Positions 43,727-51,801 of a DNA stretch of 63,515 bases are shown here, one piece after another; the stretch's first letter is position 1, and the number at the start of each line of letters is the position of its first letter. Position numbers and translations under genes: made by a program. Location: NCBI RefSeq assembly GCF_026627505.1, contig NZ_JAPNLK010000024.1, positions 1 to 63,515 on the forward strand. The letters are read 5' to 3'. This stretch comes from Streptomyces sp. H27-H5 (GTDB lineage Bacteria; Actinomycetota; Actinomycetes; Streptomycetales; Streptomycetaceae). A model generated the notes under the pieces. That model saw only the letters and a program-made list of their open reading frames with translations, did not search any database and had not been told where the DNA came from.

Positions 43727-44388
43727 GCGGTGGCCTCCAGGGCGTACGGGAGGGTGCCCCACGGGTGCGCGCCGGTTCCGGGGACGGCGCAGTGCACGGC
43801 GGCCCCCCGTTCCCGGGCGAGTTCGGCGGTGGGCGCCCCCGGCGGGACGGCGTACACCAGGTGGCAGAACCGTCCCGCGGGGTGGTCGGCGGTCCAGGCG
43901 GGCACGGCCGCCGCGTCCCGGTAGGCGTCCCAGGGCCCCTCGAAGGTGACCAGCAGGTCGGCGAGTTCGGCGTATCCGGGGTGCGGGTGGACGCCGTGGT
44001 TCAGGACGACCGTGCGGGCGCCCGCGGCCCGCGCGGCGACCCCGAGCCGACCGTAGTGGGCCAGGAGTTCGGGGTCGGCGGAGGCCTGGTCGAGGAAGGC
44101 CCCGTCGGTGTCGTACCAGTCGCGGTGGCGCAACAGGTCCTGGACGACGGCCGCGTGCGGGCGCCGCCCGTAGTCGGTGTCGGCGTAGCCCAGGACGGGC
44201 ACCCCGGCTTCGCGCAGGCGCGCGGCGACGGCGGCGAACCGTTCGTCGGGGGCGTCGCCCGGCCCGCTGTCGGGGTTGAGCACCACCGAGTGCAGGCGAC
44301 CCGCGGAGCGGATCAGCAGCTCCCAGGCCTCGGGCTGGTCGGCGGGGTGCTCGTAGAGGGGCACCAGCAGCATGTGGTCCTTCTTCAT
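43723..44388 (-). CDS. Spherulin-4 family protein (GH135/Sph3-like glycosidase)
   Basis: 221 residues. It opens MLLVPLYEHPADQPEAWE, the spherulin-4 first strand. The Asp/Asn/Glu set expected for Sph3-type enzymes is present in order: Asp100 (GAFLDQAS), Asn130 (TVVLNHG) and Glu150 (VTFEGPWDAY). Sph3 hydrolyses galactosaminogalactan in Aspergillus and is needed for its synthesis. No signal peptide or membrane helix is seen, and no upstream in-frame start offers one, so this copy appears cytoplasmic. ATG 44388 lies 26 bp after the stop of the membrane protein gene. Confidence 0.85.
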   Translation of the reverse strand: MKKDHMLLVPLYEHPADQPEAWELLIRSAGRLHSVVLNPDSGPGDAPDERFAAVAARLREAGVPVLGYADTDYGRRPHAAVVQDLLRHRDWYDTDGAFLDQASADPELLAHYGRLGVAARAAGARTVVLNHGVHPHPGYAELADLLVTFEGPWDAYRDAAAVPAWTADHPAGRFCHLVYAVPPGAPTAELARERGAAVHCAVPGTGAHPWGTLPYALEATA

Positions 44389-44414
44389 GTCCGTCGGGTA
44401 CGGGGGCACGTGCG

Positions 44415-45941
44415 TCAGCGGTGGGCCGTGGCCCGCCCCAGGAACAGGCAGACCATGGTGGCCAGGGCGGCGGCCGCCGTGGCCGCCACGACCAGTTGGA
44501 CCAGCCGCGGCTGCCCGGTCCCCAGGAGCAGGGCCAGGCTCTGGGCGACGGCGGCCGAGGCGCAGACCACCGCGGCGGGGCGGACCGCGCCGAACGACTG
44601 GAGCAGCAGCCCGGTCCACATCACGGCGCCGAGCAGCAGCAGCGTCGCGACGCGCAGGCCGGTCGGTGCGGGGGCTCCGGGCCACAACAGGGTCCCGACG
44701 ACGCCCAGGGCGAGCAGCACCACCAGGTAGGAGGCGAGGCACCGGGTCAGCGTGCCGAGCATCCGGTGTCGGAACGCCCGGGGCGAGCGGGCGGCCCGCA
44801 GCCCGGCGAGGCTGCCGCTGCGGAACCGGTGGAGCAGCCATTCGGCGGGGCCCATGCTGAGGGTGAGGGCCACCGCGGAGGGGGCGGCGACGGCCTCGGC
44901 GGGTCCTCCGGCCAGCACCTCGCCGAGGGCGGCGTACAGCACGAGCAGGCCGGTGCCGAGGCCGAACACCCCGTACGGCACGGAGTCCCCGAGCCGGGGT
45001 CGGTGCGGCCGGTACTCCTCCTCGGCCCCGCGCAGCATCCGCCAGCGCACCGGTCCCTCCCCCGGGCCGCGCCGGGACCAGCCCCGGACGCGGCGCACCG
45101 TGGCCCGCACGCCCTCGGCCAGCGGGAGTTCCCGGACGGCGAGGACGCAGGCGGCCAGCAGCGACACCACGAGCAGGGTGACGCGCACGGGTACGGGCAG
45201 GTCCACGAAGAGGGACAGCACCGCGCCCGCGGCCATCGGCGCGAGCGCGGCGATCAGCATCCGCTCCCGGCCGAGGACCAGCAGGACGGTGGCGGCGCCG
45301 ACGTACAGGGCCTGTCCGGCGGCGAACGCGTACGAGAACGGCGGCCCGCCGGGCACCGCCAGCGCGGCGGCGGTGCCCAGCAGCGCCCCGGCGGGGGCCC
45401 CGGCGAGCAGGGTCCGCCCGGCGGCGGCCCGGTCGCCGAGACCGAGCCAGGAGTAGGCCCGGTGGGACAGGGTCTGGTCCCAGACCCACCCGATCAGTGC
45501 CCCGGCGAGGAGGGTCAGCGTCCCGGCGGGCAGCCCCAGCCGGTCCTGGGGACCTTCCAGCAGGGGTGCGCCGAGCAGGTAGGCCAGGCCGGGCAGGGCG
45601 AAGATCACCCCGCGGAGCAGGCAGGCGGTGAGGGAGACCTTCCAGGGGTCGGGGGCGCCCTCGGGCTCCGGGAAGGAGCGGGGCACCCGGGCGTACAGCT
45701 CCTCGGCGAGCGCGAAGGAGTCGTGGCGGCCGTAGGTGAGCCGGATGTACTCGTCGGTCATCCCGTCGGATTCCAGGATGGCCGCTATCTCGTCGGGGTG
45801 GACGGCGGCGGCGATGAACACGTCGAGCCGCCGGGCGAGTTCGTCCATCGGGTCGGCGGCCGGGGGGACCGTCCGCCGGGGTCGCGGGACGGCGGGCAGC
45901 GTGTTGCCGCCCGGGACCTTCAGCCAGAGGGAACCGCTCAC
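44415..45941 (-). CDS. 12-TM membrane protein of the exopolysaccharide operon (PelG-like role)
   Basis: 508 residues from GTG 45941, which overlaps the pelF-like stop by 4 nt with GGGAG 6 nt upstream. A cytoplasmic N-terminal domain (about 35-100, DELARRLDVFIAAAVHPDEI...) precedes about 12 hydrophobic segments in two blocks of six. A charged central loop of about 60 residues (PLAEGVRATVRRVRGWSRR...) separates the blocks. No family signature is recognised. Tight coupling to a PelF-type transferase and the two-by-six helix plan suggest the polymer channel/transporter, as PelG is for PelF, or the membrane half of fungal Gtb3. Confidence 0.8.
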   Translation of the reverse strand: MSGSLWLKVPGGNTLPAVPRPRRTVPPAADPMDELARRLDVFIAAAVHPDEIAAILESDGMTDEYIRLTYGRHDSFALAEELYARVPRSFPEPEGAPDPWKVSLTACLLRGVIFALPGLAYLLGAPLLEGPQDRLGLPAGTLTLLAGALIGWVWDQTLSHRAYSWLGLGDRAAAGRTLLAGAPAGALLGTAAALAVPGGPPFSYAFAAGQALYVGAATVLLVLGRERMLIAALAPMAAGAVLSLFVDLPVPVRVTLLVVSLLAACVLAVRELPLAEGVRATVRRVRGWSRRGPGEGPVRWRMLRGAEEEYRPHRPRLGDSVPYGVFGLGTGLLVLYAALGEVLAGGPAEAVAAPSAVALTLSMGPAEWLLHRFRSGSLAGLRAARSPRAFRHRMLGTLTRCLASYLVVLLALGVVGTLLWPGAPAPTGLRVATLLLLGAVMWTGLLLQSFGAVRPAAVVCASAAVAQSLALLLGTGQPRLVQLVVAATAAAALATMVCLFLGRATAHR

Positions 45942-47452
45942 CACAGGCTCCCGTCGGCGGCGAGCTCCTTGTACCAGGGGTCCGCGAGCCGCTGGGTCCA
46001 GTCGTCGCCCGGGTGGACGGGCAGCAGGGGCTGTCCGGCGAGTTCCCGGTAGATGTGCCGGAAGCCGTCGACGGACTGGTGGAGGGTGAACTTCTCGACC
46101 ACCCGCTTGCGCGACATCCGGCCGAGTTCGGCCCGCCGTTCGTCGTCGCGGAGCAGGGCGAGGGTGGCGCGGGCCATGGTCTCGGGCTCGCGGGGCGGGA
46201 CGACGAGCCCGGTGTCCCCGACGGCCTCGCGCACGCCGCCCACGTCGGTGGAGACCGTGGTGCGGCCGCAGGACATGGCTTCGATGATGCTGAAGGGGAA
46301 GCCCTCGCTGATGGAGGAGAGCATCACGACGCTGCCGGCGGCGTAGGCCTTGGCGACCTGGTCGATCCGGCCCTCGTAGGTGATGCCGTCGCTGACGCCG
46401 AGTTCGGCGGCGAGCTTCTCCAGGCGGAGCTTGTAGTCCTCGCAGCCGGCCGGGACCGGCCCGAAGAGGCGCAGCCGCAGGGCGGGCAGCTCCTCGCGCA
46501 TGAACGCGTAGGCGCGGACGAGGGTTTCGAGGTCCTTGATCGGGTCGATGCGCCCGCACCAGCTGAGGGTGGGCACCTCGGGTTCGGGGCCGGCCTCGGG
46601 GAAGGCGTGCGGGTCGACGCCGTTGTAGACGGTGCGGATCCGGTCGGAGGCGGCTCCGCCGCGCTCCTCCCACCGCCGGTTGTACTGGTTGCAGGGGGTG
46701 ATCAGGTCGGCCTGCCGGTAGCCCTCGGTGTTGAGCTCGCGGTAGAAGCCGAGCATCAGCGCCTTCACCGGCCAGCGCTGTTCGGCGGTGCGGTAGCCCA
46801 GGTAGCGCTCGCGCAGGTAGATGCCGTGCTCGGTGAGGAGGAAGGGCACCTGGTCGAGGTATTTGGCGGCGAGGGCCGGAAGGGTGGCGAGGCCGCTGCT
46901 GACGGCGTGGGCGACGCTGTCGGGCGGGATCCGCACGGAGAGCGGGCGCAGCGCGTGTTCCAGCAGGTCGGTGGCGGTGAGCGCGTCGTGGATGGTGGGC
47001 GCGGCCTCGGCGGTGACCAGGCCGGGGCGGGTCCAGACGGTCATCAGCAGGCGCAGCACGGACTCGGAGCGCAGGGTCGGCGCGAGCTTGCCGGCCCGGG
47101 CCAGCAGGGCCAGTTCGCGCAGGGACTGCGAGAATCCGCCGTGTCGCGGGTCGAGCATGGAGAGCAGGAACGTCTCGTACGTCTCGGTGAAACCTCGGAG
47201 GGCCCTGCCGCGCAGTGTCGACCGCATGCGCCGGGCCGACGGAGGCCCCCAGAGCGGTACGGCGGTGTGCCGGTAGACGTTGCGCGGCAGTTCCCAGGTG
47301 ACCGGCTCGCGTCCGGAGCCGGTCAGGGCTATGACGTTGAAGTCGACCTCCGGCATGCCGCGGACCAGTTGGTCGCACCAGGTGCTGACGCCCCCGTGGA
47401 CGTGTGGATAGGTGCCTTCGGTGAGCATGGTGACATGACGCCCATGGCTCAT
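45938..47452 (-). CDS. PelF-type GT4 glycosyltransferase
   Basis: 504 residues. The N-terminus MLTEGTYPHVHGGVSTWCDQ is the PelF/DUF3492 signature, with a long acceptor-domain insertion (about 90-250). The C-terminal GT4 domain has LSWCGRIDPIKDLETLV and SISEGFPFSIIEAMSCGRTT (EX7E). PelF polymerises UDP-activated hexosamine in the cytoplasm; fungal Gtb3 contains a related domain. The last 40 residues (PVHPGDDWTQRLADPWYKEL) extend past the usual end. A G-rich site precedes the ATG. It is second in the operon, 120 bp after the deacetylase gene, and its stop is the start of the membrane protein gene. Confidence 0.92.
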   Translation of the reverse strand: MSHGRHVTMLTEGTYPHVHGGVSTWCDQLVRGMPEVDFNVIALTGSGREPVTWELPRNVYRHTAVPLWGPPSARRMRSTLRGRALRGFTETYETFLLSMLDPRHGGFSQSLRELALLARAGKLAPTLRSESVLRLLMTVWTRPGLVTAEAAPTIHDALTATDLLEHALRPLSVRIPPDSVAHAVSSGLATLPALAAKYLDQVPFLLTEHGIYLRERYLGYRTAEQRWPVKALMLGFYRELNTEGYRQADLITPCNQYNRRWEERGGAASDRIRTVYNGVDPHAFPEAGPEPEVPTLSWCGRIDPIKDLETLVRAYAFMREELPALRLRLFGPVPAGCEDYKLRLEKLAAELGVSDGITYEGRIDQVAKAYAAGSVVMLSSISEGFPFSIIEAMSCGRTTVSTDVGGVREAVGDTGLVVPPREPETMARATLALLRDDERRAELGRMSRKRVVEKFTLHQSVDGFRHIYRELAGQPLLPVHPGDDWTQRLADPWYKELAADGSLW

Positions 47453-47572
47453 GCGGTGTGTCCCCCCAGGACGGAAAAGGGGCCGGCGCCCGTGGTTCGC
47501 GGAGCGCCGGCGCTGGGTGATGCGGGTGCGCGTGCGGTGGAACGACCGGCCTGACGGAGGCCGGGGGGGAGG

Positions 47573-49600
47573 TCAGAGCAGCTTCAGCGTGACCGCGGAC
47601 TGGAGCAGCTCCGGGCCGGTCCATGCCGAGCGGGTGCCGGCGTACGCGGTGCCGAAGTCGGCGGTGCCGAGCAGCAGCTGCTTCTTGGTCCCGTTGGGCG
47701 CGGTGATCGGGGCGACCACTCCGGAGGGCGCCTTGACGGTGACGTCCTTGCCGATGCGGTAGGCGGTGACCTGGTTGTTCGCGATCGCCTTGTCCCAGGC
47801 GGCGCGACGGGTCAGCTCGACGCCGGTGTCCTTCATGGTCTGGTTCACGATGGGCGCGCTGGGCGCGTACAGCGTGCGGTAGGTGTCGAGGACCTGGTTG
47901 AGCACCGGGTACAGGGTGCGGTCCTCGGCCAGGTTGGACTGGTGGACGTAGTGCGGCCGGGGGTCGTTGGCCAGCACGTGGCGCAGGGCGGTACGGGCCT
48001 CCTGCGGGACGATGTAGTCCGTGTAGCCGGTGTTGACGTCGAGCGGGGCCGGCAGACAGGTGGAGGTCGCCGGGTTGTCCTCGCAGGCGCCGCTGCCGCC
48101 GTCGGCACGACTGGTGTAGATCCAGTTGTACTCGTCGGCCATCTCCGCGTTGGTGCCCGTGTTGTAGTACACGTTCATCGGGTGGCGCGGGACGGTCAGG
48201 GCGGCGCCGACCGCGCGCTGCGCCGGCTCGCGGGAGTTGTCGCTGCCCGCCCACTTGACCCCGTTGTCGGCGAGCGCGCCCGCCAGGTTGGGGTTGTCCA
48301 CGGGCTGCTGCGGGGCCGTCTTGAGGCCGGAGTGCTCGCCGGTGACGAGCTCGGTGCGGTCGGTGGTGACGCCCTTGGCGGCCGCCCAGTTGTTGTTGTC
48401 GCGGATCTGCGCCGAGATCTCGGCGCGGCTCATGTACTGGATCGCGCCCTGGGCGTTCTTCTTGCAGGTCCAGGGGGAGGTCGTGGTGTCCTGCACGCAG
48501 CCGAGGAACGGGTGCGTGTACGTGTGGTTCATCCAGCGGTACTTGGCCCGGTCCGCCACCAGTTGGGCGGTCATGGCGTCGACGCCGCCGTGTTCGGCCT
48601 TCCACTCCTCGCCCGCGCCCGCGTTGAAGAGCATGTCGAGCTTGAAGTTCTTGGAGGTCTGCCACTGCGCCGCGTACTGGGCGTCGGCGGCGGTCATCCG
48701 GATGGTGCTCTCCTGGCCCTCGCCGCCCGCGCAGGCGTAGTCGCCGGGCGTGCAGTCGAGCTCCTTGCTCCAGCGGGCGTCCGGGGCGAAGACGTCGTCG
48801 ACGTGGACCGCGAAGTAGTTGCGCTCCTGGCCGAGGTGGACGCCCTGGGTGAGCCATTCGACGATGCCCCGGGCCAGCAGCCGGAACTGCTGCTGGTACT
48901 GGTTGTAGCCGAAGGTGACGACCAGTTCGCCGCGCCCGTCGTGGGCGTACTCGCCGACGAGCGAGGCGCGGCCGGAGCCGACGGGCGCGTCGAGGTAGCT
49001 GGTGTAGCCGGTGCGCGGCTTGCCCATGAACCCGTAGCTCTCTGGTACCAGCGGCGAGTTGTCCTCGAAGGTGACCTGACCGCCGAGGTAGCCGAAGGGG
49101 CCCGCCTTGCCGGCGGCGGTGACGGCGGCCTGGGTGCCGTCGAGGGTGCCGCTGTAGCCGCCGTTGTCGGTGTACTCCAGTCCGACGCCCGGGTGTGACC
49201 AGGTGTAGGCGTCGACCTGGCGGATCCCGTACGTCGTCTCGTAGGCGGCGAGCGCCGTCATCTCGGCCGAACCCGCGCCGAAGGGATTCTCGTTGGGCAG
49301 CACCACCCCCTGGAACTTGGCGCGCGGACGGCCGTCGACCGTGTCGCTCAGGTAGGCGGCGTTGATCACCGGACGGCCGGCGCTGCCCAGGTCCACGCGG
49401 GTGTACGGAACTCCGGTGTCGCGGAGTTCGGCGGTGATCGCCTCGACCGAGCTGCCGCCGTCGTCGACGACCAGCACCCTGAGGTCGATGCGCGGTGTCG
49501 CGGCGGCCGCCTCGGCGGACGCCGCGGGTACTGCCACGGACATCAGGGTCGCGGCGGCCATCGCCGCGGCGACCCTGTTCATCCGGTTCTTGTTGACCAT
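47573..49600 (-). CDS. Secreted NodB-like polysaccharide deacetylase (Agd3/CE18-like)
   Basis: 675 residues. A Sec signal peptide (about 1-32) is followed by an N-terminal domain (about 38-245) opening LRVLVVDDGG, and then a NodB-type catalytic domain. HVDD (266-269) and HTYTHP (359-364) give the metal-binding Asp/His/His set. Four cysteines (283, 290, 368, 379) can form disulfides. A C-terminal beta-rich domain (about 590-675) may bind carbohydrate. Length and order match Agd3, the deacetylase of Aspergillus galactosaminogalactan and founder of CE18. It should remove acetyl groups from GalNAc in the exported polymer and make it cationic and adhesive. GGGGAAGG lies 5 nt before the ATG. First gene of the operon. 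Confidence 0.85.
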   Translation of the reverse strand: MVNKNRMNRVAAAMAAATLMSVAVPAASAEAAAATPRIDLRVLVVDDGGSSVEAITAELRDTGVPYTRVDLGSAGRPVINAAYLSDTVDGRPRAKFQGVVLPNENPFGAGSAEMTALAAYETTYGIRQVDAYTWSHPGVGLEYTDNGGYSGTLDGTQAAVTAAGKAGPFGYLGGQVTFEDNSPLVPESYGFMGKPRTGYTSYLDAPVGSGRASLVGEYAHDGRGELVVTFGYNQYQQQFRLLARGIVEWLTQGVHLGQERNYFAVHVDDVFAPDARWSKELDCTPGDYACAGGEGQESTIRMTAADAQYAAQWQTSKNFKLDMLFNAGAGEEWKAEHGGVDAMTAQLVADRAKYRWMNHTYTHPFLGCVQDTTTSPWTCKKNAQGAIQYMSRAEISAQIRDNNNWAAAKGVTTDRTELVTGEHSGLKTAPQQPVDNPNLAGALADNGVKWAGSDNSREPAQRAVGAALTVPRHPMNVYYNTGTNAEMADEYNWIYTSRADGGSGACEDNPATSTCLPAPLDVNTGYTDYIVPQEARTALRHVLANDPRPHYVHQSNLAEDRTLYPVLNQVLDTYRTLYAPSAPIVNQTMKDTGVELTRRAAWDKAIANNQVTAYRIGKDVTVKAPSGVVAPITAPNGTKKQLLLGTADFGTAYAGTRSAWTGPELLQSAVTLKLL

Positions 49601-49958
49601 TTCGGCCTTCCCCCCGCAGTCCTCCCGACGACTTCGGCCGCATGGCGTTCGGCCGCGCCGGGGAGGCTCTGTGGAAATCATGCAAAGGGACCCCGCGTCC
49701 CCTTGCGAGAGCGGCATCACTCTCTCGGACCTCGTCAGCTCTAAAGGGCAAACCTGGAACAGAGACCACAGATGGGTGAACCTGTCGGCGTCCTGATCGA
49801 ACAACTTGCCAAACCTTCGAGTGGCGTACGGACGAGTACGTCGGCGTAGGCTCGTTTCCGGCAGCCGTCGAGCCGGAATACGATCGCTGCGGAGCGGCCG
49901 GCGACCCCGACGCGACCGCAGCGCCCACACACACAAACGGAAGCGAGACTTCACCACC
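49601..49958. promoter_or_regulatory. Divergent regulatory region between the exopolysaccharide operon and the aminopeptidase
   Basis: 358 bp without a gene. Toward the operon it holds two hairpins in the likely 5' leader: GCAAAGGGAC/GTCCCCTTGC (49682-49706, one mismatch) and GAGAG/CTCTC around 49707-49727. No clear -35/-10 pair stands out on either strand. No known riboswitch consensus fits. Confidence 0.35.
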
Positions 49959-51488
49959 GTGACTGCTCTGACTCTCAGCACTGCCGGCGCCGCGACGTTG
50001 CGCGCCGACGCCCTCGTGGTCGGCGTGGCGAAGGGCGCCAAGGGCCCCGTGGTCGCCGCAGGCGCCGAGGCCGTGGACAAGGCGTTCGACGGAAAGCTCG
50101 CCTCCGTGCTGGACGCGCTCGGCGCCTCGGGCGCGGAAGGCGAGATCACCAAGCTGCCCGCGCCGTCCGGCCTCAAGGTCCCGGTCGTCCTCGCGGTCGG
50201 TCTGGGCTCCGTACCCGAGCAGGACGAGTCCTACGACGAGGAGGCGCTGCGCCGCGCCGCCGGCTCCGCCGCCCGCGCCCTGCACGGCGTCAAGAAGGCG
50301 GCCTTCGCGCTTCCCCTCGACGACGCCTCCGCCGTCACCGCGGTCGCCGAGGGCGCGCTGCTCGGCGCGTACGCCTTCACCGTCTACCAGGGCGGCGAGA
50401 AGAAGGCCGCCAAGGGCGAGGGCCCCAAGCAGCCCCTCGCCGAGATCGCCCTGCTCGGCGCCAAGCCGCGCGACAAGGAGCACAAGGCCGCGGCCGAGCG
50501 CGCCATCGTCGTCGCGACCGAGGTCAACATCGCGCGCGACCTGATCAACACCCCGCCGAACGACCTCACCCCCGAGGCCTTCGCCGCCGTCGCGTCCGCG
50601 GCCGCGAAGGAGAACGGCATCAAGGTCCAGGTGCTGGACGAGAAGGCGCTCGTCAAGGGTGGCTACGGCGGCATCATGGGCGTCGGCAAGGGCTCCGAGA
50701 ACCCGCCGCGCCTGGTGAAGCTCACCTACACCCACTCCAAGGCGGAGAAGACCCTCGCCTTCGTCGGCAAGGGCATCACCTACGACTCGGGCGGCATCTC
50801 CCTGAAGCCGGCCGGCCACAACGAGACGATGAAGTGCGACATGGCCGGCGCCGCCGCCGTGTTCGCCGCCGTCGTCGCGGCCGCCAAGCTGGGCCTCCAG
50901 GTCAACGTCACCGGCTGGCTCGCACTCGCCGAGAACATGCCGTCCGGATCCGCCACCAAGCCCGGCGACGTGCTGCGCATGTACAGCGGCAAGACCGTCG
51001 AGGTCCTCAACACCGACGCCGAGGGCCGGCTGGTCCTGGGCGACGCGTTGACCAGGGCCTCCGAGGAGAACCCGGACGCGATCGTCGACGTCGCCACCCT
51101 GACCGGCGCCATGGTGCTGGCCCTGGGCGACCGGACCTTCGGCGTGATGGCCAACGACGACGCCTTCCGCACCTCGATCCACGAGATCGCCGAGGAGGTC
51201 GGCGAGGCGTCCTGGCCGATGCCGCTCCCCGCGGACCTGCGCAAGACCATGGACTCCCCCACCGCCGACATCGCCAACATGGGTGTCCGCATGGGCGGCG
51301 GCCTGGTGGCCGGCCTCTTCCTCCAGGAGTTCGTCGGCGAGGGCATCACCTGGGCCCACCTCGACATCGCGGGCCCCGCCTTCCACGAGGGCGCCCCGTA
51401 CGGCTACACCCCCAAGGGCGGCACCGGCTCCGCCGTGCGCACCCTGGTGCGGCTGGCCGAGCGCACCGCCACGGGCGACCTGGGCTGA
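49959..51488 (+). CDS. pepA: Leucyl aminopeptidase (M17, cytosol aminopeptidase)
   Basis: 509 residues from GTG 49959. The M17 catalytic domain has GKGITYDSGGISLKP (metal-binding Lys/Asp), KCDMAGAAAV and the family signature NTDAEGRLVLGDAL; the bicarbonate/active-site Arg lies in the last. The N-terminal macro-like domain (about 1-170) is normal. It releases N-terminal residues from peptides, or Cys-Gly from thiol conjugates, as a hexamer in the cytosol. The position matches PepB (Rv2213). The ribosome-binding site is weak (GGAAGCGAG). It ends at a strong terminator. Confidence 0.95.
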   Translation: MTALTLSTAGAATLRADALVVGVAKGAKGPVVAAGAEAVDKAFDGKLASVLDALGASGAEGEITKLPAPSGLKVPVVLAVGLGSVPEQDESYDEEALRRAAGSAARALHGVKKAAFALPLDDASAVTAVAEGALLGAYAFTVYQGGEKKAAKGEGPKQPLAEIALLGAKPRDKEHKAAAERAIVVATEVNIARDLINTPPNDLTPEAFAAVASAAAKENGIKVQVLDEKALVKGGYGGIMGVGKGSENPPRLVKLTYTHSKAEKTLAFVGKGITYDSGGISLKPAGHNETMKCDMAGAAAVFAAVVAAAKLGLQVNVTGWLALAENMPSGSATKPGDVLRMYSGKTVEVLNTDAEGRLVLGDALTRASEENPDAIVDVATLTGAMVLALGDRTFGVMANDDAFRTSIHEIAEEVGEASWPMPLPADLRKTMDSPTADIANMGVRMGGGLVAGLFLQEFVGEGITWAHLDIAGPAFHEGAPYGYTPKGGTGSAVRTLVRLAERTATGDLG

Positions 51489-51520
51489 CACGACCGGCGA
51501 TCCGTCTCGCCGGGTGGGCC

Positions 51521-51566
51521 GCGAACGTGCCCCGGGACCCCCGTCGGGGTCGCGGGGCACGTTCGC
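51521..51566 (+). terminator. Terminator after the aminopeptidase gene
   Basis: GCGAACGTGCCCCG/CGGGGCACGTTCGC, a 14-bp perfect outer stem with an inner GACCCC/GGGGTC stem on a CGTC loop. Confidence 0.8.
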
Positions 51567-51801
51567 TCTCGATGAAACCTCGAAGATCAGTAGGTTTCTA
51601 CGCAGTGGTAACCCCCGGTTCGGGCAGAACGACGGTCCAGAGCCGGGGCCCGGCGTCCCGCGTTCCCCCGACAAATGCGAAGATGGGTTCTCGGCAGGAC
51701 AGGGCCCCCACCACAGGGCCGAAGAAACAAGCGGCCGATTACCAGCCGCCGCCCCGGTCACAGAGGACCGGTGCCCGGCGCACATGCATGGAGGACGTGA
51801 C

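Noticed and set aside
49743..49754. AAAGGGCAAACC, resembling the start of a GEMM-I (c-di-GMP) riboswitch, near the exopolysaccharide operon
   Set aside because: It lies on the plus strand, facing the aminopeptidase and not the operon. The expected GAAA tetraloop/GGGACGCAAAGCC second half is absent downstream.
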